Shown piece after piece: positions 46,661 through 54,850 of a DNA stretch of 64,000 nt; the first letter of the stretch is position 1; each line of letters begins with the position of its first letter. Below the pieces are notes generated by a model. That model ran no database searches. It saw nothing but the letters and a program-made list of their open reading frames with translations, and was not told the DNA's origin. This stretch comes from Saccharopolyspora dendranthemae. GTDB taxonomy: Bacteria; Actinomycetota; Actinomycetes; Mycobacteriales; Pseudonocardiaceae. The DNA is taken from positions 310,001 to 374,000 of the forward strand of contig NZ_VIWX01000006.1 of assembly GCF_007829955.1 (NCBI RefSeq). The letters are read 5' to 3'. A program made the translations under genes and the position numbers.

Positions 46661-47071
46661 ATGCTGCACGACCCCGACCGGTGGCGGCACCTCCACGTCC
46701 ACTGGCACGCCTACGTCGAGATCTCGACGGGTGCTCCGCTCGAAGAGGTCAGCACCCGCGACGCCCGGTTGTCGAGATCCCCCGTCGCGGTGCTCTCGTC
46801 TCCCGTGGCCGTGTGCGAGTGGATGGCGTCCATGACCGGTGAACACGCTCACCCGGTGACCGTCCACCTCCTGGGCTCCGCCGACGACGAAGGCCGGAAC
46901 GTCGGGCGCATCGGGGATGACCGGCACATCGAGCACGACCGGCGGGAGAACCTGGCGGTCCTCAGCAGGGGCCACTCCCTCCACGCCCACTTCCGCCGAC
47001 GTGACGACCGGATGCGCCTGTGGGCGGAAGCGGTCTCGGCGGACGAGTGCTGGGAGGCGCACCACGAGTGA
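46661..47071 (+). CDS. Hypothetical protein (136 aa)
   Basis: From ATG 46661. DPDRWRHLHVHWHAYVEIST, AVLSSPVAVCEWMASMTGEH, and ENLAVLSRGHSLHAHFRRRD. Rich in His and Arg, without a signal or helix. No family recognised. Coding-like composition and the downstream end near a zinc-ribbon-like frame support it as a real gene. Confidence 0.5.
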   Translation: MLHDPDRWRHLHVHWHAYVEISTGAPLEEVSTRDARLSRSPVAVLSSPVAVCEWMASMTGEHAHPVTVHLLGSADDEGRNVGRIGDDRHIEHDRRENLAVLSRGHSLHAHFRRRDDRMRLWAEAVSADECWEAHHE

Positions 47072-47171
47072 GTCGTCCGCGAACCAGTGCCCGAGCGGCG
47101 GCGCCCACGCCTGGATCCCGAAGCAGGGAGGCGGCGGCAGCAGCTGCACCAAGTGCGGTGCGTCCCGGTGA
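47064..47171 (+). other. Zinc-ribbon-like frame without a normal start
   Basis: In the frame of 47064 the segment reads SSANQCPSGGAHAWIPKQ and then GGGGSSCTKCGASR to a stop. CP-x15-to-20-CTKC is zinc-ribbon-like. No ATG, GTG or TTG lies close upstream in frame; an ACG at 47064 or a frameshift from the previous gene would be needed. Confidence 0.35.
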
Positions 47172-47178
47172 GGACGAA

Positions 47179-47215
47179 AACGCCCCCGCCGGTTTCCGCT
47201 CGGGCGGGGGACGTT
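47179..47215. terminator. Bidirectional terminator before glxK
   Basis: CCCCCGCC (47183-47190) and GGCGGGGG (47203-47210) with flanking AACG/CGTT, between convergent genes. Confidence 0.7.
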
Positions 47216-47224
47216 TCGCGCTGG

Positions 47225-48346
47225 TCAGAGGTGTTCGTCGGCCAGCGTCCGGGCCAGGGTGGTCAGGATCGGGTCGGGGTCCGACATGCAGCGCTGCGGG
47301 TCGGGTTCGACGTCGAGCAGCGCGTGGGCGGCGTCGATGCCCGCTTCGGCCAGCCGTTCCGGCGTGAGGTCGCAGCGGCCCGCGATGGCGATGACCGGGA
47401 TGCCGGCCGCGATCGCCCGTGCGGCGACGCCCGCCGGGGCCTTGCCGTGCAGGGTCTGCTCGTCGAGCGCGCCCTCCCCGGTGATGACCAGTCCCGCGCC
47501 TTCGAGGTGGCGGTCGAACTCGACCAGGTCCAGCACGACGTCGACGCCGGGCCGCATGGTCGCGCCCAGCGCTGCCAGCGCGGCGAAACCGACTCCGCCC
47601 GCGGCTCCGGCACCGGGATGGTCGGCCACGTCCAGTCCGCCCGCGGCCTTCATGGCCTGCGCGTACTTGCCCAGCGCGGTGTCGAGCAGTTCCACCTGCT
47701 CGGGGTCCGCGCCCTTCTGCGGCCCGTAGACGTGGGCCGCGCCGTTCGGACCGGTGAGCGGGTTGTTCACGTCGGACGCGAGGATCAGCTCGACATCGGC
47801 GATCCTCGGGTCCAGCCCGGACAGGTCGATCTCGCCGACGTTGGCCAGCGGGCCGCCACCGGGCGCGACCGGATTGCCGTTCACGTCCAGGATCCGCACG
47901 CCGAGCACGTTGAGCAGTCCGGCGCCGCCGTCGGTGCAGGCGCTCCCGCCGACGCCCAGCACGATCCGCTGGACGCCGGTGTTGAGGGCCGCGAGGAGAG
48001 CCTCGCCGGTCCCGTCGCTGGAGGCGCCGAGGGCGTCGAGGTCGTCGGGGTCCAGCAGCGCGAGGCCGGACGCGGAAGCGAGTTCGACGACGGCGGTCTC
48101 ACCGTCGTAGGCGATCTCGGTGTCGACCGGGTATCCGGTCGGGCCGCTCACCGGAACCGTCATCCGGGCGTACCCGGCCGCCAGCGCGGCCTCCACGGTG
48201 CCGTCACCGCCGTCGGCGACGGGGGCCAACCGGAGCTCGACGTCGGGGCGCGCCTCGCGCAACCCGGCGGCGACCGCCTCGGCGACTTCCGGTGCCGTGA
48301 GGGTGCCCTTGAACTTGTCCGGTGCGATGAGAACGGGACCGGGCAA
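47225..48346 (-). CDS. glxK: Glycerate kinase
   Basis: 373 residues. The start is TTG at 48346 with a perfect AGGAGG six bases upstream, reading LPGPVLIAPDKFKGTLTAPE, the usual glycerate-kinase opening. DGGDGTVEAALAAGY, GVGGSACTDGGAG and GLVITGEGALDEQTLHGKAP are the family motifs (PF02595). It phosphorylates glycerate, the end product of the tartronate semialdehyde route from glyoxylate. It lies 16 bases behind hyi in one operon. Confidence 0.93.
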   Translation of the reverse strand: MPGPVLIAPDKFKGTLTAPEVAEAVAAGLREARPDVELRLAPVADGGDGTVEAALAAGYARMTVPVSGPTGYPVDTEIAYDGETAVVELASASGLALLDPDDLDALGASSDGTGEALLAALNTGVQRIVLGVGGSACTDGGAGLLNVLGVRILDVNGNPVAPGGGPLANVGEIDLSGLDPRIADVELILASDVNNPLTGPNGAAHVYGPQKGADPEQVELLDTALGKYAQAMKAAGGLDVADHPGAGAAGGVGFAALAALGATMRPGVDVVLDLVEFDRHLEGAGLVITGEGALDEQTLHGKAPAGVAARAIAAGIPVIAIAGRCDLTPERLAEAGIDAAHALLDVEPDPQRCMSDPDPILTTLARTLADEHL

Positions 48347-48362
48347 CTGCAGCCTCCTAGGT

Positions 48363-49163
48363 TCAGCGCGAGATCCAGCCGAAGGCTTCGGTACTGGCGC
48401 CGCTGGGTTTGTATTCGAGTCCGATGTGGCCGGTGTAGCCGACCTCGTCGAGCCGGGCGAAGTAGTGCGCGAAGTCGATCGACCCGGTGCCGGGTTCGCC
48501 GCGCCCCGGGGAATCGGCGATCTGCACGTGCCCGATCGACTCCGGGCGTTCGTCCAGCACCACGTCCGGCTCATCGCCGTTGGTGACCAGGTGGTACAGG
48601 TCGAGCAGCAGGTGGATGTCGTCCACACCGCCGGCCTCGCGCACCCGGTCGACCACGGCGAGCCCGTCGGCGGCGGTCCGCAGCGGATGCGTCGGGATCC
48701 CGCTGATGGGCTCGACGAGCACGGTACCGCCGATCCTGGCGACGCCGCGGGCGGCGCGCACCAGGCTCTCGGTGGCGACCTCGTCCTGGTGGCGCGGATC
48801 CACGCCGTCGACGCGGTTGCCGTAGAGCGCGTTGAACGCGCGGCAGCCGAGCCGCTCGCCGATCTCGCAGAGCACGTCGATGTTGGCCGCGAACTCCCCG
48901 CACCGGTCCGGATCCGACAGCACACCTCGTTCACCGGCGGCCAGGTCACCGCCGAAGAAGTTCAGCCCGACCAGCGAGACCCCGGCTTCGTCGAGGGCGC
49001 GGACGAACTTCTCGACCTCGGCCTCGGCAGGTGTGGCGGAGGCGAAAGGCCACCAGAACTCCACCCGGTCGAACCCGGCGGCCTTGGCCGCGGCCGGCCG
49101 TTCCAGCAGATCGAGCTCGGTGAACAGGATCGACAGGTTGACGTCGAACCGGTCGGTGATCAT
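48363..49163 (-). CDS. hyi: Hydroxypyruvate isomerase
   Basis: 266 residues from ATG 49163. TIM barrel: FDVNLSILFTELDLLERPA, FDRVEFWWPF, LVEPISGIPTH, HLLLDLYHLVTNGDEP, HVQIADSPGRGEPGTG and IGLEYKPSG. It interconverts hydroxypyruvate and tartronate semialdehyde, linking glyoxylate carboligation to glycerate. First gene of an operon with glycerate kinase. glcD-like carboligase (gcl) is not in this window. Confidence 0.94.
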   Translation of the reverse strand: MITDRFDVNLSILFTELDLLERPAAAKAAGFDRVEFWWPFASATPAEAEVEKFVRALDEAGVSLVGLNFFGGDLAAGERGVLSDPDRCGEFAANIDVLCEIGERLGCRAFNALYGNRVDGVDPRHQDEVATESLVRAARGVARIGGTVLVEPISGIPTHPLRTAADGLAVVDRVREAGGVDDIHLLLDLYHLVTNGDEPDVVLDERPESIGHVQIADSPGRGEPGTGSIDFAHYFARLDEVGYTGHIGLEYKPSGASTEAFGWISR

Positions 49164-49226
49164 CGGCTTCCCGTCTGGGTCGTGGTTGCGAGCGAACGCT
49201 ACCGTCTCGAGCAAGGAGGTCGGTCC

Positions 49227-49475
49227 ATGATGCTGCGCGCAGAGTTCACCACGGAACCGTTCGAAGGCGAGGGCGAGCCACCGGCGCACGCGCTGGCCGC
49301 CCGGGACTGCCTGCTGGCAGCCGATCTGGAACCGGACTTCGGCCCGCTGGGCACGGCGATCACCGCCGACCGCGAACGACTGCTGCCCGCGCTCGCCGAG
49401 GTGCTGGACAAGGCGCTGGCGGCAGGGGCGAACCGGATCACCCTGCAGGTCACCGCCGAGGACGACCGGGTCTAG
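49227..49475 (+). CDS. Thiamine-binding protein of the MTH1187/DUF77 family
   Basis: 82 residues from ATG 49227 with AAGGAGGT at 49213-49220. LRAEFTTEPFEGEGEPPAHA, then DFGPLGTAIT and ALAAGANRITLQVTAED match the small ferredoxin-like family whose members bind thiamine or HMP. It is divergent from hyi and leads into the HTH gene. Confidence 0.8.
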   Translation: MMLRAEFTTEPFEGEGEPPAHALAARDCLLAADLEPDFGPLGTAITADRERLLPALAEVLDKALAAGANRITLQVTAEDDRV

Positions 49476-49485
49476 GCTGGTCACG

Positions 49486-49848
49486 ATGCATCCGCTGGCC
49501 ACCGCGATCGCCCCGCTGCTGGAACGCATCGGGGCAACAGCCGTCCCCGTCGACCAGCAGGAGCCGGGCGACATCGTGCTGGACTGGGAGGGCTCTCCGG
49601 CGGTCGCCGTGCGCGTGCCGGGCCAGGAGCTCACCAGCGCCCTGGACCGGCTGATCCGCGAGGTGGAGGTCGAGCTCGGCGCGAAGCTGCCCGACCTGCC
49701 GCGACCGGAGAAGCAGAAGGCCGTCCGGCTGCTGGAGGAGCGCGGGGCGTTCGGCATGCGCAAGTCCGTCGAAACCGTCGCCAAGGCGCTCGGCGTCAGC
49801 CGCTTCACGGTCTACAACTACCTCAACCGCGATCAGCAGCAGAGCTGA
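49486..49848 (+). CDS. YheO-like HTH regulator (short)
   Basis: 120 residues. The C-terminal HTH, KAVRLLEERGAFGMRKSVET followed by VAKALGVSRFTVYNYLNRD, is of the HTH_22 type found in YheO-like PAS regulators, but the PAS domain is replaced by a short N-terminal segment. It stands just upstream of the urate operon and may control it. Confidence 0.75.
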   Translation: MHPLATAIAPLLERIGATAVPVDQQEPGDIVLDWEGSPAVAVRVPGQELTSALDRLIREVEVELGAKLPDLPRPEKQKAVRLLEERGAFGMRKSVETVAKALGVSRFTVYNYLNRDQQQS

Positions 49849-49885
49849 GCGCTTCACCTTTCACGGCCTCGCTGACCTCGCTCTT

Positions 49886-49924
49886 TCAACAAACTGTTGA
49901 CACCCTCTCGGGGTGGTCGTAGCT
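49886..49924 (+). promoter_or_regulatory. Operator/promoter of the urate operon
   Basis: TCAACA-AAC-TGTTGA (49886-49900), a 6-bp inverted repeat, overlaps a TTGACA -35 (49897-49902); TAGCTT at 49919-49924 could be the -10 (16-base spacing). The CAACA/TGTTG core recurs before the permease. Confidence 0.5.
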
Positions 49925-50009
49925 TTTTCCGCACCGGACCGGCACTGCGGTCCCCGAGTTCTCTCGGGACGATCGAGCCGGCATGTGAACCACTTCAGCG
50001 GAGAAGCGC

Positions 50010-50510
50010 ATGGCTACCACCACCGGTGCGCAACGGCTCAACGACGCACCTCGGGCCGAGCTCATCGACAGGCTGTTGAGCTGCCTGGACATCACCCGAT
50101 GGGCCGCCGACATCGCCGATGCGCGCCCCTTCGCCGATGACGGGTCCGTGCAGCGGGCCGCGGCCGAGGCCGCCCCCGGCCTCACCGACGCCGAGATCTC
50201 CCAAGCGCTGGCCGCGCACCCCCGCATCGGCGAACGCACCTCCGAAACCGGCCGGAGCGCCGATTTCTCCCGCAGCGAGCAGGCCGGGGTCGGCGACGAC
50301 CTCGCCGAGGAGCTGCGGAAGGCCAACATCGAGTACGAACGCCGCTTCGGGCACGTCTACCTGGTGTGCGCCAGCGGACGCAGCGGCGAGGAGCTGCTGC
50401 AGATCCTGCGCTCCCGCCTGGACAACGACCCCGCCGACGAGCTGCGCATCGTCGACTCCGAACTCCGCAAGATCGCCGCACTGCGGCTGGCGAAAGTGAT
50501 CGAAGAATGA
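50010..50510 (+). CDS. uraD: OHCU decarboxylase
   Basis: 166 residues. AHPRIGER is the signature loop with the catalytic His; LLSCLDITRWAADIADARP, FSRSEQAGVG and YLVCASGRSGEELLQILRSR match the family. It converts 2-oxo-4-hydroxy-4-carboxy-5-ureidoimidazoline to S-allantoin. Its stop overlaps uraH (ATGA), so translation is coupled. Confidence 0.96.
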   Translation: MATTTGAQRLNDAPRAELIDRLLSCLDITRWAADIADARPFADDGSVQRAAAEAAPGLTDAEISQALAAHPRIGERTSETGRSADFSRSEQAGVGDDLAEELRKANIEYERRFGHVYLVCASGRSGEELLQILRSRLDNDPADELRIVDSELRKIAALRLAKVIEE

Positions 50511-50851
50511 GCGCTGTGACCACGCACGTCCTCGATGCCGCCCAGGGCGCTCCCGCAGCGGGCATCGCAGTCCGGCTGGAGGCCGCCGACGGCAAGCCCC
50601 TGGCGGACGGGAACCCCGCGGCGACCGGCCTGACCGACGCCGACGGCCGCTGCCGCGACCTCGGCCCGGACCGCCTCGACGCGGGCGACTACCGGCTGAC
50701 CTTCGACACCGGTGCGTACTTCGACCGGCGAGGCACCGCCACCTTCTACCCGCAGGTGTCGATCACCTTCCGGATCGCCGATCCCGAGCAGCACCACCAC
50801 GTTCCACTGCTGCTGAGCCCGTTCGCCTACTCCACCTACCGAGGGAGCTGA
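50507..50851 (+). CDS. uraH: 5-hydroxyisourate hydrolase
   Basis: 114 residues. Transthyretin-like: VTTHVLDAAQGAPAAGIAVR, TDADGRCRDL, and the C-terminal YSTYRGS tetrapeptide of HIUase (YRGS). Hydrolyses the product of urate oxidase. Between uraD and uox in one operon. Confidence 0.97.
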   Translation: MSAVTTHVLDAAQGAPAAGIAVRLEAADGKPLADGNPAATGLTDADGRCRDLGPDRLDAGDYRLTFDTGAYFDRRGTATFYPQVSITFRIADPEQHHHVPLLLSPFAYSTYRGS

Positions 50852-50854
50852 ATC

Positions 50855-51745
50855 ATGGGCATCTCCATGGGCCCGAACCAGTACGGCAAGGCCGAGGTCC
50901 GCCTCGTCACCGTGGACCGCTCGACACCGCGGCACTCCATCAAGGACCTCAACGTCAGCAGCGCCCTGCGCGGCGACCTCGACGCGGTGCACCTGACGGG
51001 CGACAACGGCAACTGCCTGCCGACCGACACGCAGAAGAACACCGTCTACGCCTTCGCCAAGGAGCAGCCGGTCGGCGAGATCGAGGACTTCGCGCTGCGG
51101 CTGGGCAGGCACTTCGTCTCCACCGCCGAGGGCATCACCGGGGCGCGCGTGCTCATCGACGAGTACGCCTGGCAGCGGATTCCCGTCGAGGGCACCGGCC
51201 ACGACCACTCGTTCTCCCGCGCGCACGACGAGAAGCGCACGACCGCGGTCACCATCGACGGCGACCAGGCGCACGTGGTCTCGGGCCTGAAGGACCTGGT
51301 GGTGCTGAAGTCGACCGGCTCGGAGTTCTGGGGGTACCCGAAGGACGAGTACACGACGCTGCCGGAGACCACCGACCGGATCCTGTCCACAGCGGTCACC
51401 GCGCGCTGGCGCTACCTGCACACCGACGTGGACTGGGCCAAGAGCTTCGAGTCGGTCCGCGCCACGATGCTGGAGGCGTTCGCCACCACGCACAGCCTCG
51501 CGCTGCAGCAGAGCCTCCACGCGATGGGCAAGGCCGCGCTGGAGGCGCACCCCGAGGTGGCCGAGGTCCGCCTCTCGCTGCCGAACAAGCACCACTTCCT
51601 CGTCGACCTCAAGCCCTTCGGGCTGGAGAACGACAACGAGGTCTTCTTCGCCGCCGACCGCCCCTACGGCCTGATCGAGGGAGTCGTCCGCCGCGACGAC
51701 GTGCCCGAAGCGCCGATGGCGTGGTACAGCACCGCGGAGTTCTGA
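50855..51745 (+). CDS. uox: Urate oxidase (uricase)
   Basis: 296 residues. GPNQYGKAEVRLVTVDR, LRGDLDAVHLTGDNGNCLPT with the catalytic Thr, KNTVYAFAKEQPV, and LPNKHHFLVDLKPFGLEND are uricase motifs. It oxidises urate to 5-hydroxyisourate, which uraH and uraD turn into allantoin. Three bases after uraH. The allantoin genes are not in the window. Confidence 0.97.
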   Translation: MGISMGPNQYGKAEVRLVTVDRSTPRHSIKDLNVSSALRGDLDAVHLTGDNGNCLPTDTQKNTVYAFAKEQPVGEIEDFALRLGRHFVSTAEGITGARVLIDEYAWQRIPVEGTGHDHSFSRAHDEKRTTAVTIDGDQAHVVSGLKDLVVLKSTGSEFWGYPKDEYTTLPETTDRILSTAVTARWRYLHTDVDWAKSFESVRATMLEAFATTHSLALQQSLHAMGKAALEAHPEVAEVRLSLPNKHHFLVDLKPFGLENDNEVFFAADRPYGLIEGVVRRDDVPEAPMAWYSTAEF

Positions 51746-51826
51746 GAACTTCCCCTCTCACCACAGGCGCTCGCGAAAGCGGCGTCCGGTCCAACGTGCC
51801 CACAAGTCCACTTTGGATCTTCATTC

Positions 51827-51836
51827 TGTTGCAACA
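51827..51836. promoter_or_regulatory. Palindrome TGTTGCAACA before the permease
   Basis: Perfect palindrome sharing CAACA/TGTTG with the uraD operator. 51746-51914 otherwise shows no distinct signal. Confidence 0.4.
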
Positions 51837-51914
51837 CAACGAGAACCAGGAAAGAACAGCTCGTGCCGATAGTGACGTGACGACATCGACCCAGCGGGTT
51901 TGGGGAGCGAACAC

Positions 51915-53252
51915 ATGGCCAGAACCGACACCGGCAGCACGACGCACCCGTGCGATGAAGTGCTGCCTCCCGCCCGGATGCTCGCCTTCGGCATCCAGCA
52001 CGTCGCCGCGATGTACGCGGGAGTGGTGGCACCACCGCTGATCGTCGGGGAAGCCATCGGCCTCCCACCGCTGCAGATGACCTTGCTGATCGGCGCGAGC
52101 CTGTTCACCGCGGGCCTGGCCACCGCGCTCCAAGCACTGGGGGTGTGGAAGATCGGCGCCCGGATGCCGTTCGTCAACGGTGTGACGTTCGGGTCCGTGG
52201 CGCCGATCCTCGCGATCGTCGCCCAGCAGAGCGGATCGCAGAACCCGCTGTCCGTCGTCTACGGCTCGGTGCTCATCGCCGGAGTCCTCGCGTTCATCGC
52301 CGCGCCGTACTTCTCCCGGCTGGTGCGGTTCTTCCCGCCGGTGGTCAACGGCACCGTGATCACCCTGATCGGCCTCTCGCTGATGCCGGTGGCGATCAAG
52401 TGGATCGCCGGGCAGGACAGCGCGGCACCCGACTACGCGGCACCGCAGAAGATCGCGCTCGGCGCCTTCACCTTCGTGCTGGTGCTGCTGTTCAACCGCT
52501 TCCTCACCGGCTTCCTGAACCGGATCGCGCTGCTCATCGGACTTCTCGCGGGCAGCCTGGTCGCCTGGCCGATGGGCCTGATCGACACCTCGACCTTCGA
52601 ATCGGCCCCGCTGTTCAACCTCCCGATCCCCTTCCAGCTCGGGACGCCCACCTTCAGCCTCACCGCCACGCTGTCCATCTGCATCGTGATGCTGGTGGCG
52701 ATGATGGAGAGCACCGCCGACATGATCGCGCTCGGCGAGATCGTGGACCGGCCCGCCGACGAGAAGACCATCGCCGCGGGGCTGCGCGCCGACGGTGCCG
52801 GTAGCGCCCTGTCCGCCCTCTTCGGCGGTTTCACCTGCAGCGCCTTCGCGCAGAACATCGGCCTGGTCGCGCTGACCGGCGTGCGCAGCCGCTTCGTCGT
52901 GGCGACCGGCGGCGGCGTGCTGGTGCTGCTCGGCCTGTTCCCGATCGCCGGGGCGGTCGTCTCCCTGGTGCCGCAGCCGGTCCTCGGCGGAGCCGCGCTG
53001 GTGCTGTTCGGATCCGTTGCCACCAGCGGCATCCGCACCCTGAGCAACGCCGGTCTCGGCGATCCGCACAACGCGCTGATCGTCGCGGGAGCGCTCGGCA
53101 TCGGCCTGATCCCGGTCGTGGCACCTTCGTTCTACGACCACTTCCCGGAATCGCTGCGCACCGTTCTCGACTCCGGCATCAGCACCGGGTGCATCGCCGC
53201 TCTCCTCCTGAACCTCCTGTTCTCCCAGCGGCGCAAAACCCAGATGTCGTAA
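51915..53252 (+). CDS. NCS2-family uric acid/xanthine permease
   Basis: 445 residues from ATG 51915. Twelve to fourteen membrane helices with the family motif FSGLP replaced by AFAQNIGLVALTGVRSR, and QHVAAMYAGVVAPPLIVG at the start. Segment 8 has MMESTADMIALGEIV. Most likely a urate importer that feeds the uricase operon. Confidence 0.94.
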   Translation: MARTDTGSTTHPCDEVLPPARMLAFGIQHVAAMYAGVVAPPLIVGEAIGLPPLQMTLLIGASLFTAGLATALQALGVWKIGARMPFVNGVTFGSVAPILAIVAQQSGSQNPLSVVYGSVLIAGVLAFIAAPYFSRLVRFFPPVVNGTVITLIGLSLMPVAIKWIAGQDSAAPDYAAPQKIALGAFTFVLVLLFNRFLTGFLNRIALLIGLLAGSLVAWPMGLIDTSTFESAPLFNLPIPFQLGTPTFSLTATLSICIVMLVAMMESTADMIALGEIVDRPADEKTIAAGLRADGAGSALSALFGGFTCSAFAQNIGLVALTGVRSRFVVATGGGVLVLLGLFPIAGAVVSLVPQPVLGGAALVLFGSVATSGIRTLSNAGLGDPHNALIVAGALGIGLIPVVAPSFYDHFPESLRTVLDSGISTGCIAALLLNLLFSQRRKTQMS

Positions 53253-53426
53253 TTGCGGATGCGTGACCGCTTTTCGTTCGTCACCAAAATGGAATACCCG
53301 CCTTCCACATTGCTCCAGCCGAAGGAACTCCTCCTGGTGATCGGCCCCAATCCCGCTTGCGAGTGAAACTATTCGTCGACCGAATCGTTGATCCGCCAAA
53401 TGCCGCGCCAACCCTTGGGAGTCGCA

Positions 53427-54482
53427 ATGCGGATGCGGACCCTGATCACCACGAGCCTGGTCGGCTTATCGCTGGTGGCCACGCAAGCGAGTGCCGGTGC
53501 CGCCGGCGGCGACCCGCTGGCCGAGAAGCAGTGGGGCTTGCAGCAGATGCACGCACCGGAGGCCTGGGCCTCCAGCACCGGTGCCGGGCAGACCATCGCC
53601 GTGGTGGACACCGGCGTCGACCTCGGGCATCCCGAATTCAGCGGGAAGCTCGTCCCCGGCGCCACCTTCGCCTGCGGCGGAGCACCCGGCCCCTGCGGGA
53701 ACGGGGACTGGACCGGCGCTGACGGCGTCGGCCAGGAAGGCGACGTGCACGGCACGCACGTCGCGGGAATCGCGGCCGCGGCCGCGAACAACGGCGTCGG
53801 CATCGCCGGCGTCGCGCCGGACGCCAAGATCATGCCGATCAAGGCGCTGGAGAACGGCTCCGGCACGTTCGAGGAGATCGGGGCGGGTGTGCGCTACGCC
53901 GCCGATCACGGCGCCAACGTCATCAACCTGAGCCTCGGCGCCCAGCCCGGCATCCAGGTCCTGACGCTGCTCGGCATCCAGTCGGCCACCAAGGAGGCCA
54001 TCGCCTACGCCCGCGAGAAGGGCGTCGTCGTGGTGGCCTCGGCGGGCAACGAGACCGCGCCGCTGTGCGACACCCCGTCCTGGGAGCAGGGCGCGCTGTG
54101 CGTGGCGGCCACCGACGCCAACGAGATGCACGCGGTGTACTCCAACCTCGGGGTCAAGCTGAACCTGCGGGCCGTGTCCGCTCCTGGCGGCTCGTCGCTC
54201 GGGGAGTGCGACGGAGACGTGTGGTCCAGCGTGCCGCGCGGGATGGGCAAGCCGGAGTGCGGGCAGGCTGACTACGACGCGCTCGCCGGCACGTCGATGG
54301 CCGCCCCGCAGGTCGCCGGGGTCGCCGCGCTGCTGGGCGCGCAAGGACGTGATGCCGCGGGCGTCGAGAAGGCGCTGATCTCCACGGCTCGCACCCCGAT
54401 CGTCAACGCGCGCGGGTTGTACAACCCGATCTACGGCTACGGCATCGTCGACGCCGCGGCCGCTGTCGCGTTCCAGGGCTGA
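53427..54482 (+). CDS. Secreted S8 subtilisin-like peptidase
   Basis: 351 residues from ATG 53427. Sec signal peptide (RTLITTSLVGLSLVATQASA), then the catalytic triad: Asp in IAVVDTGVDLGHP, His in GDVHGTHVAGIAAA, Ser in LAGTSMAAPQVAGVAALLG. A short N-terminal region, but no I9 propeptide is visible, so it may mature differently. Single gene with its own terminator. Confidence 0.95.
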   Translation: MRMRTLITTSLVGLSLVATQASAGAAGGDPLAEKQWGLQQMHAPEAWASSTGAGQTIAVVDTGVDLGHPEFSGKLVPGATFACGGAPGPCGNGDWTGADGVGQEGDVHGTHVAGIAAAAANNGVGIAGVAPDAKIMPIKALENGSGTFEEIGAGVRYAADHGANVINLSLGAQPGIQVLTLLGIQSATKEAIAYAREKGVVVVASAGNETAPLCDTPSWEQGALCVAATDANEMHAVYSNLGVKLNLRAVSAPGGSSLGECDGDVWSSVPRGMGKPECGQADYDALAGTSMAAPQVAGVAALLGAQGRDAAGVEKALISTARTPIVNARGLYNPIYGYGIVDAAAAVAFQG

Positions 54483-54496
54483 GTTCCTTCTCCCCA

Positions 54497-54540
54497 CCGC
54501 GGCCGGTGATGGCACTCGCCATCACCGGCCGCGGTTCTTT
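54497..54540 (+). terminator. Terminator after the subtilase
   Basis: A perfect 17-bp stem (54497-54513 with 54518-54534), loop ACTC, followed by TTCTTT. Confidence 0.88.
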
Positions 54541-54651
54541 CATGCGTCTTTTCGTTCGGAATTGGTCGCATGGGCCACTCGATCTACGGAAGAATGGTCC
54601 GATGGGTTGCCGCCGAGCAACCAAATGATCATGGACTTTCGGGAGTGCGCA

Positions 54652-54843
54652 GTGGATCTTTCCAAGCTGTTCCAGATGGTTTCCCCGGCCAAGCAGCACC
54701 ATTCGCGCGGAAGCAGCGACCACCACCGCCGCAAGCACGACAGCAGCAGCGACCACCGGCGCAGGCGCGACAGCAGCGATGACCACCGCCGGAGGCGGGA
54801 CAGCAGCAGCGGCCACCGCCGTCGCCACCGCAGTCACAGCTGA
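54652..54843 (+). CDS. Arg/His/Asp/Ser repeat peptide (63 aa)
   Basis: GTG 54652 with GGGAG six bases upstream. A short head VDLSKLFQMVSPAKQ, then about four repeats of D/G-HRRR(R/K)-x-DSS. It ends eight bases before the kinase start, so translation may be coupled. The charged low-complexity tail suggests a nucleic-acid or partner-binding role; no family recognised. Confidence 0.5.
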   Translation: MDLSKLFQMVSPAKQHHSRGSSDHHRRKHDSSSDHRRRRDSSDDHRRRRDSSSGHRRRHRSHS

Positions 54844-54850
54844 CGCAGCG

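Noticed and set aside
51609..53411. 600-codon minus-strand frame
   Set aside because: Opposite the permease; rich in Arg, His, Asp and Gln with no fold.
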